7,388 bases of DNA, from NCBI GenBank assembly GCA_028290085.1, contig JAQGKN010000335.1, forward strand, positions 1-7,388, given 5' to 3'. Source of the DNA: Hyphomicrobiales bacterium (GTDB lineage Bacteria; Pseudomonadota; Alphaproteobacteria; Rhizobiales; Beijerinckiaceae). This document shows, piece by piece, positions 1 to 6,494 of this stretch (the first letter of the stretch is position 1; each line of letters begins with the position of its first letter). Below the pieces are notes generated by a model. It was not told where the DNA came from. It saw nothing but the letters and a program-made list of their open reading frames with translations, and searched no databases. Position numbers and translations under genes: made by a program.

Positions 1-39
1 TGCGAGAAATGTGGCCTCACGATCACATGAACGGGCACC

Positions 40-1866
40 ATGGCCGCCTCTACAAAAACCACGCTGACTCCTGAGCCCGTTCTTGCCGGGAACTTCCCCG
101 CCGTGGACGAGGCGCATTGGCGCAAGCTCGTCGATCATGTGCTGAAGGGCGGGTCCTTCGAAAAACTCGTTGGGCGCACCTACGACGGCTTGCCAATCCA
201 GCCGCTCTATCCGCGCGCCAGTCACGCGACACCAATCCTGCCCGCGCATGAGGGCGCCTGGGAAATGCTCGCTCGTGTCGATCATCCAGATAGCGCCGCC
301 GCCAATGCGCAGGCCCTGACTGACCTCGAGAACGGCGCCAACGGCCTCCATCTCGTCTTTGAAGGAGCCGAGGGCGCCTATGGCTTTGGTCTCTCACCCG
401 AGGCAGCGGCCATCGAACGCGCGCTGGAGAGCGTGGTGCTCGAGACAGGCGTCTTGATTCAAATCGATGCGGGCGCCAAGGCAGAACAGGTCGCGTCTCA
501 TCTCGCTTCGCTTATCGCCGCGCGCAAACTGGCGCCCGCTGACATGCGCGTGCATTTCGGGCTTGATCCCGTCGGCGATGCCGCCCGCTCCGCTGCGTCC
601 GCACTCAGTTCCACCTTCGTACCCGCCGTGCAGCGCCTGCGGGCCGCAGGCTTCATCGCGCCTATCTGCGTGGCAGACGGGCGCATTGTGCACGCCAGTG
701 GCGGCTCCGAGGCGCAGGAACTGGCCTACGCGCTCGGCGCGGCTGTCACCATGCTGAGGGCATTGGAAGCCAACGGCCTCGCTCTGGAACAAGCGCGCGA
801 TTGCATCGCCTTTCGCATGGCGGCAGATGCCGACGAGTTCCTCACCATCGCCAAGCTGCGTGCCCTTCGCCGCCTCTGGCAGCAAGTCCAACAGGCCTGC
901 GGTCTCGCGGCCAAGCCCGTCGTGCTGCACGCGGAAAGCGCATGGCGGATGATGAGCCGGCGGGACCCATGGGTGAACCTGCTGCGCGCCACCGTCGCCG
1001 CCTTTTCAGGCGGACTCGGCGGTGCCGATCATCTCACCGTGCTGCCGTTTACGCAGGCACTTGGCCTTCCGGACGATTTTGCCCGGAGGCTCGCGCGCAA
1101 CACGCGGCTGGTGCTGATCGAGGAGGCCAACCTCGGCCGCGTCGCCGATGCGGCGGCTGGCGCGGGTGGCTTCGAGGCCCTGACGGACGAACTCGCGGGG
1201 GCCGCTTGGGCCTTTTTCCAGCAGGCGGAAGCCGCAGGTGGCATCGTTGCGCATCTGCCTGCCTTGTCGAAGGATGTCGCACAGGTTCGGGCAGCACGGC
1301 TGAAGAATGTCGCGCGTCGCAAGGATCCGCTGACCGGCACGAGCGAGTTTCCCAATCTGGCGGAAGCCAATGTCGCTGTTTTGATGCAAGCGCCCATCTC
1401 GCCAGCAGCCGGATTGTTTCCGCCGATGCGGCTGGCGCAGGATTTCGAGCGGCTGCGCGACCAGTCCGACGGGGTCCTCGCCCGCACAGGCCAGCGCCCG
1501 CGCGTGTATCTGGCGACGCTGGGCACGATTGCCGATTTCACCGTGCGCGCCATGTTTGCGCGCAGCTTCTTCGAGGCCGGCGGGTTCGAGACCGTTGCTG
1601 CAGAGCGCTCCGCAACGCCTGAAGAAAGCGCGGCAGGCTTTGCCGCCAGCGGCGCGCGGCTTGCCTGCATCTGCTCGTCCGACGCGCTCGTCGCGAGCAT
1701 GGGTGTGACCACCGCCACCGCGCTCGCAGCCGCAGGCGCGCGCCATATCTATTCTGCCGGGCGGCCGGGCGAACTCGAGGCGCCTCTGCGTGCGGGTGGC
1801 GTCGCCGAATTCATCTTCGCGGGTTGCGACCTCATCGAGGTCCTGGAACGCGCGCAGCAGTCGTAA
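40..1866 (+). CDS. mutA: Methylmalonyl-CoA mutase small (beta) subunit
   Basis: This 608-residue protein matches the small subunit of heterodimeric methylmalonyl-CoA mutase, which pairs with the catalytic subunit encoded next. Residues to about 485 form the TIM-barrel-like half, including an ARNTRL segment that parallels ARNTQL in the large subunit. Residues 487-608 correspond to the B12-binding fold. Where the large subunit has the cobalamin-binding DxHxxG ([16 protein letters not shown]), this protein reads IADFTV at 497-502. The cobalamin ligand His is therefore absent, as is usual for this structural subunit (family knowledge). The ATG at 40 is well bounded: an in-frame TGA lies at 28-30 and no other start lies between. 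The Shine-Dalgarno is weak (ACGGGC at 31-36). Any promoter would lie before the window, since only 39 nt of upstream sequence are present. The length is normal for the family and no frameshift is seen. Confidence 0.95.
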   Translation: MAASTKTTLTPEPVLAGNFPAVDEAHWRKLVDHVLKGGSFEKLVGRTYDGLPIQPLYPRASHATPILPAHEGAWEMLARVDHPDSAAANAQALTDLENGANGLHLVFEGAEGAYGFGLSPEAAAIERALESVVLETGVLIQIDAGAKAEQVASHLASLIAARKLAPADMRVHFGLDPVGDAARSAASALSSTFVPAVQRLRAAGFIAPICVADGRIVHASGGSEAQELAYALGAAVTMLRALEANGLALEQARDCIAFRMAADADEFLTIAKLRALRRLWQQVQQACGLAAKPVVLHAESAWRMMSRRDPWVNLLRATVAAFSGGLGGADHLTVLPFTQALGLPDDFARRLARNTRLVLIEEANLGRVADAAAGAGGFEALTDELAGAAWAFFQQAEAAGGIVAHLPALSKDVAQVRAARLKNVARRKDPLTGTSEFPNLAEANVAVLMQAPISPAAGLFPPMRLAQDFERLRDQSDGVLARTGQRPRVYLATLGTIADFTVRAMFARSFFEAGGFETVAAERSATPEESAAGFAASGARLACICSSDALVASMGVTTATALAAAGARHIYSAGRPGELEAPLRAGGVAEFIFAGCDLIEVLERAQQS

Positions 1867-1912
1867 TTTCTACTTACTCGTTGGAGATTTTTGCACGACT
1901 ACAATCCGCGGG

Positions 1913-1998
1913 CTCGTCATTGCGAGGAGCGCAGCGACGCGGCAATCCAGGAGTCGCGAGACCGTACTGGATTGCTTCGCTCCGCTCGCAATGACGAG
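1913..1998. repeat. Palindromic intergenic repeat, copy 1 (between mutA and mutB)
   Basis: A large imperfect palindrome lies in the 193-nt gap between the two mutase genes. The outer arms CTCGTCATTGCGAG (1913-1926) and CTCGCAATGACGAG (1985-1998) are exact reverse complements of 14 bp. An inner stem GCAATCCAG (1942-1950) pairs with CTGGATTGC (1967-1975) around a 16-nt loop (1951-1966). Between the stems, AGCGA (1933-1937) can pair with TCGCT (1977-1981), leaving asymmetric internal loops. The core 1915-1996 recurs at 4222-4303 with two mismatches. The style matches the dispersed palindromic repeats of alphaproteobacterial intergenic regions, which have no coding potential; antisense readings through it give the typical artefact peptide CAPRND. 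In the operon mRNA it would fold into a long hairpin between the two cistrons. No T-run follows, so it is not a classical intrinsic terminator. Confidence 0.93.
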
Positions 1999-2059
1999 AG
2001 TCCATTTCTGAATGTTCGTGCACGAGCCGCCACACAGGTTTCACAGCTGGACACCGCCC

Positions 2060-4216
2060 ATGACGCGTATTCCTGATTTTTCCACGCTGCCCTTCGGTCC
2101 CGCGTCCGTGTCGCCGCCGCTGCCCGCTGGCGCGCCCTGGCTGACGCCCGAGTCGATTCCGGTCAAGAACGTCTATGCGGCCGACGATGTCGACGGCCTC
2201 GATTTCCTCGACACGTATCCCGGCGCTGCGCCTTACCTGCGCGGCCCCTACCCGACCATGTATGTGAACCAGCCGTGGACGGTGCGCCAATATGCGGGCT
2301 TCTCGACCGCTGAGGATTCCAACGCCTTCTACCGGCGCAATCTCGCGGCGGGCCAGAAGGGCCTGTCGGTCGCCTTCGATCTGGCGACGCATCGCGGTTA
2401 CGATTCAGATCATCCGCGCGTCGGCGGCGATGTCGGCATGGCGGGCGTCGCCATCGATTCCATCTACGACATGCGCACCTTGTTTTCCGGCATTCCGCTC
2501 GACCAGATGTCGGTGTCGATGACCATGAACGGCGCGGTTCTTCCCGTGCTCGCGCTGTTCATCGTCGCGGCGGAAGAACAGGGCGTGCCCATGGCGAAAC
2601 TGTCGGGCACGATCCAGAACGACATTCTCAAAGAATTCATGGTGCGCAACACCTACATCTACCCGCCCACGCAATCGATGCGCATCATCTCCGATATTTT
2701 CGCGTTCACCTCGTCGCGTATGCCGAAGTTCAACTCGATTTCGATTTCCGGCTACCACATGCAGGAAGCGGGTGCGACGCAGGATCTCGAGCTCGCTTAT
2801 ACGCTCGCCGACGGTGTCGAATATATTCGCGCGGGCATCGCAGCCGGACTGACGGTGGACCAATTCGCGCCGCGCCTGTCCTTCTTCTGGGCGATCGGCA
2901 TGAACTTTTTCATGGAGGTCGCCAAGCTGCGCGCCGCGCGCCTGCTCTGGGCCAATCTCGTGAAGCAGTTCGAGCCCAAGTCCGAGAAGTCACTGCCGTT
3001 GCGCACACATTCGCAGACCAGCGGCTGGTCGCTGACGGCGCAGGACGTGTTCAACAATGTCATCCGCACGCAGATCGAAGCGATGGCTGCGACGCAGGGA
3101 CATACGCAATCTCTGCACACCAACGCACTCGACGAGGCGCTGGCGCTGCCGACTGATTTCTCGGCCCGCATCGCGCGCAACACACAGCTCTTCCTGCAAC
3201 AGGAAAGCGGCACGACGCGGATCATCGATCCATGGGGCGGCTCCTTCTATGTCGAGCGCCTGACGGCGGAACTCGCCAAAAAGGCGCAGGCGCATATCGA
3301 CGAGATCGAGAAGCTCGGCGGCATGGCCAAGGCGATCGACGCGGGCATTCCGAAACTGCGCATCGAGGAAGCCGCGGCTCGCACGCAAGCGCGCATCGAT
3401 GCGGGGCGTCAGGCCGTTGTTGGCGTCAACATGTTCAAGCCGACGTCGGAAGCGCCCATCGACGTGCTGAAGGTCGACAATTCATCCGTGCGCCAACAGC
3501 AGATCGAAAAGCTGCGGCGACTGCGGGCCGAGCGCGACCCGGCTGCGGTCGAGGCTGCGTTGAACGCGTTGACGGAGGGCGCGGCTGCTGACGGCAATCT
3601 GCTCGCTCTGTCCATCGAGGCCGCGCGCGCCAAGGCCACCGTGGGTGAAATTTCGGATGCGCTGGAGAAAGTCTTCGGCCGCCATCGCGCTGACATCCGC
3701 ACCATCACGGGCGTCTATCGCGCCGAGGCAGGGGCGAACAGCGCGGTCGAGCGCGTGCAGCGCGTGACGCAGGCCTTCATGGAAAACGAGGGGCGCAAGC
3801 CGCGCATCCTCGTCGCCAAGGTCGGACAAGACGGGCATGACCGTGGACAGAAGGTGATTGCCTCGGCTTTCTCGGACCTCGGCTTCGAGGTTGATATCGG
3901 GCCGCTGTTTGCGACCCCCGAAGAGGCGGCGGCACAGGCTGTCGCCAACAACGTGCATATCGTTGGGATTTCGTCGCTCGCGGCGGGCCATCTGACGCTT
4001 GTGCCGGAATTGCGCGCAGCACTCGCGGCTCAGGGCCGCGCCGATATCATGATCGTGGTCGGCGGCGTGATTCCGCCGCAGGATTTCCAGGCCGTGCGCG
4101 ACGCAGGCGCCAGCGCGATCTTCCCGCCCGGCACCGTGATCGCCGAGGCGGCTGAGAGCTTGATCGAGGAGCTGAACAACCGGCTTGGTTATCAGCAGAA
4201 GGAAGTTGCTGGCTAG
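2060..4216 (+). CDS. mutB: Methylmalonyl-CoA mutase large catalytic subunit (MutB/ScpA/McmA)
   Basis: This adenosylcobalamin-dependent mutase interconverts (R)-methylmalonyl-CoA and succinyl-CoA in the cytosol. The 718-residue protein aligns from memory almost end to end with the Propionibacterium shermanii large subunit. An N-terminal arm precedes a TIM barrel (about 60-400), then a linker and a B12-binding domain (about 583-718). Recognisable active-site residues are Tyr78 in RQYAGF (Tyr89 in P. shermanii), Arg196 in VRNTYIYPP (Arg207), and Tyr232-His233 in [10 protein letters not shown] (Tyr243-His244). The cobalamin motif DGHDRG contains the cobalt ligand His593 (His610). The frame is open back to an ATG at 2012, but that start adds 16 residues ([12 protein letters not shown]...) unlike the family. 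The ATG at 2060, giving MTRIPDF, is preferred; it has only a weak upstream AGCTGGA. The gene is probably co-transcribed with mutA. Palindromic repeats lie before and after it. Confidence 0.97.
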   Translation: MTRIPDFSTLPFGPASVSPPLPAGAPWLTPESIPVKNVYAADDVDGLDFLDTYPGAAPYLRGPYPTMYVNQPWTVRQYAGFSTAEDSNAFYRRNLAAGQKGLSVAFDLATHRGYDSDHPRVGGDVGMAGVAIDSIYDMRTLFSGIPLDQMSVSMTMNGAVLPVLALFIVAAEEQGVPMAKLSGTIQNDILKEFMVRNTYIYPPTQSMRIISDIFAFTSSRMPKFNSISISGYHMQEAGATQDLELAYTLADGVEYIRAGIAAGLTVDQFAPRLSFFWAIGMNFFMEVAKLRAARLLWANLVKQFEPKSEKSLPLRTHSQTSGWSLTAQDVFNNVIRTQIEAMAATQGHTQSLHTNALDEALALPTDFSARIARNTQLFLQQESGTTRIIDPWGGSFYVERLTAELAKKAQAHIDEIEKLGGMAKAIDAGIPKLRIEEAAARTQARIDAGRQAVVGVNMFKPTSEAPIDVLKVDNSSVRQQQIEKLRRLRAERDPAAVEAALNALTEGAAADGNLLALSIEAARAKATVGEISDALEKVFGRHRADIRTITGVYRAEAGANSAVERVQRVTQAFMENEGRKPRILVAKVGQDGHDRGQKVIASAFSDLGFEVDIGPLFATPEEAAAQAVANNVHIVGISSLAAGHLTLVPELRAALAAQGRADIMIVVGGVIPPQDFQAVRDAGASAIFPPGTVIAEAAESLIEELNNRLGYQQKEVAG

Positions 4217-4220
4217 CACC

Positions 4221-4304
4221 CCGTCATTGCGAGGAGCGCAGCGACGCGGCAATCCAGGAGTCGCGAGACCGTACTGGATTGCTTTGCTTCGCTCGCAATG
4301 ACGG
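4221..4304. repeat. Palindromic intergenic repeat, copy 2 (downstream of mutB)
   Basis: This second copy starts 4 nt after the mutB stop codon and ends 19 nt before the stop of the convergent hydrolase gene. The outer arms CCGTCATTGCGAG (4221-4233) and CTCGCAATGACGG (4292-4304) are exact reverse complements. The inner stem GCAATCCAG (4249-4257) pairs with CTGGATTGC (4274-4282). The core 4222-4303 matches copy 1 (1915-1996) at 80 of 82 positions, in the same orientation. Both differences are C in copy 1 and T in copy 2 (1978/4285 and 1982/4289), both in the right arm. In RNA the first would be tolerated as a G-U pair. The repeat fills the 3' untranslated region of both flanking genes, so it could protect mRNA ends or contribute to bidirectional termination. 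That role is inferred; there is no U-tract. Confidence 0.93.
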
Positions 4305-4323
4305 CAACGGGCTTTGGCGCCCC

Positions 4324-5574
4324 CTACTGCACCGGCACCGGCGGGGGCAGATCGCTAGCCGAAACATTGTTCGATGGCGGCGTCGTCTGCGCGGGCGCAG
4401 CCGGCATCGGTGTCATCGTGGATTCCACGGTGGTTCCGCTGTTGCCGTCGATCATCGATGTCATCGCGGAATCTTCGCGGCGTGGCGCTCCCAGCTGGGC
4501 ACCGATCGTGCGCACCACCTGCGGAACGTCGCCGTAGAGGCTGTGGCCAATGAAGCCAGTGGACTCGGACGAAAGATCGTAAACCTTCACGCCGAACTTC
4601 GTCAGCTCGGCCCGGTCTTTGGCACTGCCGGGATCAAGCGCGCCGACACGCGGGCGGGCGCCTGCGAGACGGCTCGACAGCGACAGGGCACGGTCGTGCG
4701 AGGACACGAAGATCGAGATGTTGGCGCCAGGAATGCGCGTCAGCTGTTGGCGGAAGACCGACAGATCGATGTCGGGCGCGGCCAGCATGACGTCGCCGAG
4801 GCGACCGTTGAGATTGCGGCTGCCTGCAATGGCGTTTTCACGCAAAGCTTCCATTGCGAGCCAAGCACCCATGGAATGGGCGAGCACATGCACGCGGCCG
4901 ACGCCCTCGACCTGAGACAGGTCTTTCATCAGCTTTTGCAGGGCATCGCGCGATGCGGTGGCGCTCTCCTTGTCGGAGACATAGGAGAACATGTTCGACT
5001 CGGAGGGCCAGGTGAAGAGCACTGCCACGCCACCGAAGCGCCCGTCGTTGACGAGTTGCGCCAGCCGGAAGCGGGCCTCGTCGAGCGATGTATTGAAGCC
5101 ATGCACATACAGCAGGATATCGCGGTTAGAGCCGACGCGGCCCGACAGATAAGTCGCCAGCTGCAGGCGGAAGTCCTCGGGCTCGAGGCCGCGCCCGCCG
5201 ACGACGGCGAAATGCTTCGCCGGATTGGGCTTGCCAAATGACGGGGCCTCGACGGCACCTGCCTGATGGCCGGGCGGCACAGAGACCATGGAAATCGAGT
5301 AATGCGCGCCGCCGTCGGCGACAGTCTCGCCAGGCATGCCGGACGTCACTTTGCGCGTCGTGGCAATGAAAATCGGCGTCGTGCGTGCAGCCTGCGTATC
5401 GCTCGCGCCAAACATGCTGCCGGTCGAGGCGCTCATGCCGTCGAGACCGGTTCCCATGCAGCCAGAGAGCAGGGCCGCCAGCGTCAGGGCGACGAGCGGT
5501 CCTACGAAGCGACGCCTGCGCGCTTGGGGGCGCGGCGAGCTTTGGTCCATCGTTGCCGGCATAGGCTCACTCAC
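4324..5574 (-). CDS. Lipoprotein with DUF900-type alpha/beta-hydrolase (esterase/lipase-like) domain
   Basis: The protein is probably exported and lipid-anchored. After an Arg-rich stretch (ARRRRF), a hydrophobic segment ends in lipobox L-S-G-C with the cysteine at residue 39 of the GTG-started protein. The residue after Cys is Met, not Asp, consistent with outer-membrane sorting by the E. coli Lol rule (inference). An alpha/beta-hydrolase domain follows: an oxyanion-type YVHGFNT near residue 156, nucleophile Ser234 in AHSMG, a likely acid Asp294 in SSHDRAL, and His344 in GHSLY. These fit the DUF900/COG4782 family, whose substrates are mostly unknown. A Pro/Ser/Thr-rich tail of about 50 residues ends the protein. 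The GTG at 5574 is chosen because AAGGA lies 8 nt upstream; ATGs at 5583 (overlapping that AAGGA), 5562 and 5550 are alternatives, all upstream of the signal peptide core. The gene is convergent with mutB and divergent from the peptidase gene, with no sign of co-transcription with either. Confidence 0.88.
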   Translation of the reverse strand: MSEPMPATMDQSSPRPQARRRRFVGPLVALTLAALLSGCMGTGLDGMSASTGSMFGASDTQAARTTPIFIATTRKVTSGMPGETVADGGAHYSISMVSVPPGHQAGAVEAPSFGKPNPAKHFAVVGGRGLEPEDFRLQLATYLSGRVGSNRDILLYVHGFNTSLDEARFRLAQLVNDGRFGGVAVLFTWPSESNMFSYVSDKESATASRDALQKLMKDLSQVEGVGRVHVLAHSMGAWLAMEALRENAIAGSRNLNGRLGDVMLAAPDIDLSVFRQQLTRIPGANISIFVSSHDRALSLSSRLAGARPRVGALDPGSAKDRAELTKFGVKVYDLSSESTGFIGHSLYGDVPQVVRTIGAQLGAPRREDSAMTSMIDGNSGTTVESTMTPMPAAPAQTTPPSNNVSASDLPPPVPVQ

Positions 5575-5582
5575 GCGATACA

Positions 5583-5588
5583 TCCTTC
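5583..5588 (-). promoter_or_regulatory. Ribosome-binding site deciding the hydrolase start
   Basis: On the minus strand GAAGGA occupies 5588-5583 and is a good Shine-Dalgarno sequence. It ends 8 nt before the GTG at 5574. The ATG at 5583 overlaps it and cannot use it. The ATG at 5562 is 20 nt away, which is too far. The site therefore favours the GTG start. Confidence 0.55.
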
Positions 5589-5793
5589 AGGATTTCCCGG
5601 ACGTGCCGGGTCTCTATGAAAAAGCCCGTAAAGATTGACGAACGCTTAATGCATTCCTCACAATCAACGGCTGAATTGACATACCTGCGCCGGAATGGTG
5701 ACGAGATTGGGACTGGGCCACAGGTCCTGGCACCAATGCGCAACCTGTGGCGGAAATAGCGCAAGACCCTCGTCCGTGTGGGGTCGATGGCGC

Positions 5794-5799
5794 GGGGGA
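5794..5799 (+). promoter_or_regulatory. Ribosome-binding site deciding the peptidase TTG start
   Basis: The G-rich element GGGGGA lies 6 nt upstream of the TTG at 5806. The family N-terminus (a few residues before ILVTGFGAF) coincides with that TTG, and the in-frame ATG (5695) and GTG (5776) upstream lack a comparable element. Part of the match is simple G-richness, so the support is moderate. Confidence 0.45.
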
Positions 5800-5805
5800 C
5801 AAGAT

Positions 5806-6438
5806 TTGCCGATCATTCTCGTCACCGGCTTCGGGGCTTTTCCGGGCGCGCCATCCAACCCATCGGCAGCCATCGTCCGCCACCTCGGCGGTGGCGCGAC
5901 GCGGCGGTTCGCGCGGCTTGGGATCGTGCTGGATCGCCATGTTCTGCCCGTGGTCTTCGACGGGGCGCCCGAGCGTCTCGCAGTGCTGATGGCGCGGGTC
6001 CGTCCGGACGCCGTGCTGCATATCGGCCTTGCAGGACGTCGCCAGACGCTCAGCGTCGAGACGCGTGCGGGCAATTTTACCTCGCAGCTGCATGCGGATG
6101 CGCGGAGGCGCATGTCAGCAACACGTTATGTGACCGCGAAGGGAGCGCCTGCCCTGCCCTCCCGCGTTCCCGCAGCGCGGCTGGCCGAGTCTCTCCGCCG
6201 GGCGGGGATACCGGCCCGGCTTTCCATCGATGCGGGCGCCTATGTCTGTAACCAGACTCTCTATCTGACACTCATGTCAGACATCGCAGTGGCCGGCTTC
6301 ATCCATGTACCGCGTCCGCGTGGACGTCTCCCGCTGGCGCGGCGGCGTCGAGCAGCACGCACGACCTTGGCGCAGATGGTCCGAGGCATCGAGTCGGCAC
6401 TCCTTTTGCTGGGTATCCAATTGCGGCGCCGGGCTTGA
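5806..6438 (+). CDS. pcp: Pyroglutamyl-peptidase I homologue (peptidase family C15)
   Basis: Family C15 cysteine peptidases remove N-terminal pyroglutamate from peptides in the cytosol. The 210-residue product has the family signature near its N-terminus (ILVTGFGAFPGAPSNPS, residues 4-20). It also has the complete catalytic triad: Glu85 in LSVETRAGN, Cys148 in DAGAYVCNQTLY, and His167 in GFIHVP. The Glu-to-Cys spacing of 63 equals that of the Bacillus enzyme (Glu81, Cys144), but Cys-to-His is 19 rather than 24, so the intervening loop is shorter. The C-terminus is unusually Arg-rich (LARRRRAARTT and a final QLRRRA). The frame is open back to ATG 5695, but the 37 extra residues look non-native (Trp-, Cys- and Gly-rich) and are absent from the family. 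TTG 5806, preceded by GGGGGA, gives the usual length. GTG 5776 is a second option. The terC-like gene follows 56 nt later on the same strand, and co-transcription is possible. Confidence 0.87.
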   Translation: MPIILVTGFGAFPGAPSNPSAAIVRHLGGGATRRFARLGIVLDRHVLPVVFDGAPERLAVLMARVRPDAVLHIGLAGRRQTLSVETRAGNFTSQLHADARRRMSATRYVTAKGAPALPSRVPAARLAESLRRAGIPARLSIDAGAYVCNQTLYLTLMSDIAVAGFIHVPRPRGRLPLARRRRAARTTLAQMVRGIESALLLLGIQLRRRA

Positions 6439-6494
6439 CCCTCGACGAGGCTCCGCTTACGCACAGCCATTCTCACGCGACGGATTTTTAGCGC

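Larger units (their letters stand above)
5575..5805. promoter_or_regulatory. Divergent intergenic region, presumed promoters for hydrolase (-) and peptidase (+)
   Basis: This gap separates two genes transcribed away from each other, so it should hold both promoters. Its middle part (about 5625-5690) is visibly more AT-rich than the flanking genes. A perfect -35-like TTGACA lies at 5676-5681 on the plus strand, but no good -10 hexamer sits 16-18 nt further on, so it is only a candidate. If it is used, transcription would begin around 5710, downstream of the ATG at 5695, which fits the later TTG start chosen for the peptidase. On the minus strand a short inverted repeat CCCGG-5 nt-CCGGG (5596-5610) lies in the hydrolase leader just upstream of its ribosome-binding site. 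A minus-strand open frame at 5567-5764 has no recognisable features and is taken as chance. Confidence 0.4.

Noticed and set aside
801..1746. Long alternative frames on both strands inside mutA
   Set aside because: They overlap a clearly homologous mutase subunit and have Arg/Ala-rich translations with no recognisable motif.
1874..2392. Minus-strand open frame of 172 codons overlapping the repeat and the mutB start
   Set aside because: It reads antisense through the palindrome (giving the artefact peptide CAPRND) and into mutB; no domain or ribosome-binding site supports it.
3482..4252. Minus-strand open frame of 256 codons starting inside repeat copy 2
   Set aside because: It is the antisense shadow of mutB, a common effect of GC-rich codon bias, and begins in the repeat (RCAPRND).
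4279..5241. Plus-strand open frame of 320 codons antisense to the hydrolase gene
   Set aside because: Its composition (His/Arg/Gly-rich, no domain) is typical of a shadow; the minus-strand frame has a lipobox and catalytic motifs.
5567..5764. Minus-strand 65-codon frame upstream of the hydrolase, overlapping its GTG start
   Set aside because: No Shine-Dalgarno or recognisable sequence; it crosses the presumed promoter region. A leader peptide cannot be excluded but nothing supports it.
6439..6494. Possible Mn riboswitch or terminator between the peptidase and TerC genes
   Set aside because: The gap is only 56 nt, shows no yybP-ykoY-like conserved blocks, and its only palindrome (CCTCGACGAGG, 6440-6450) has too small a loop and no U-tract.
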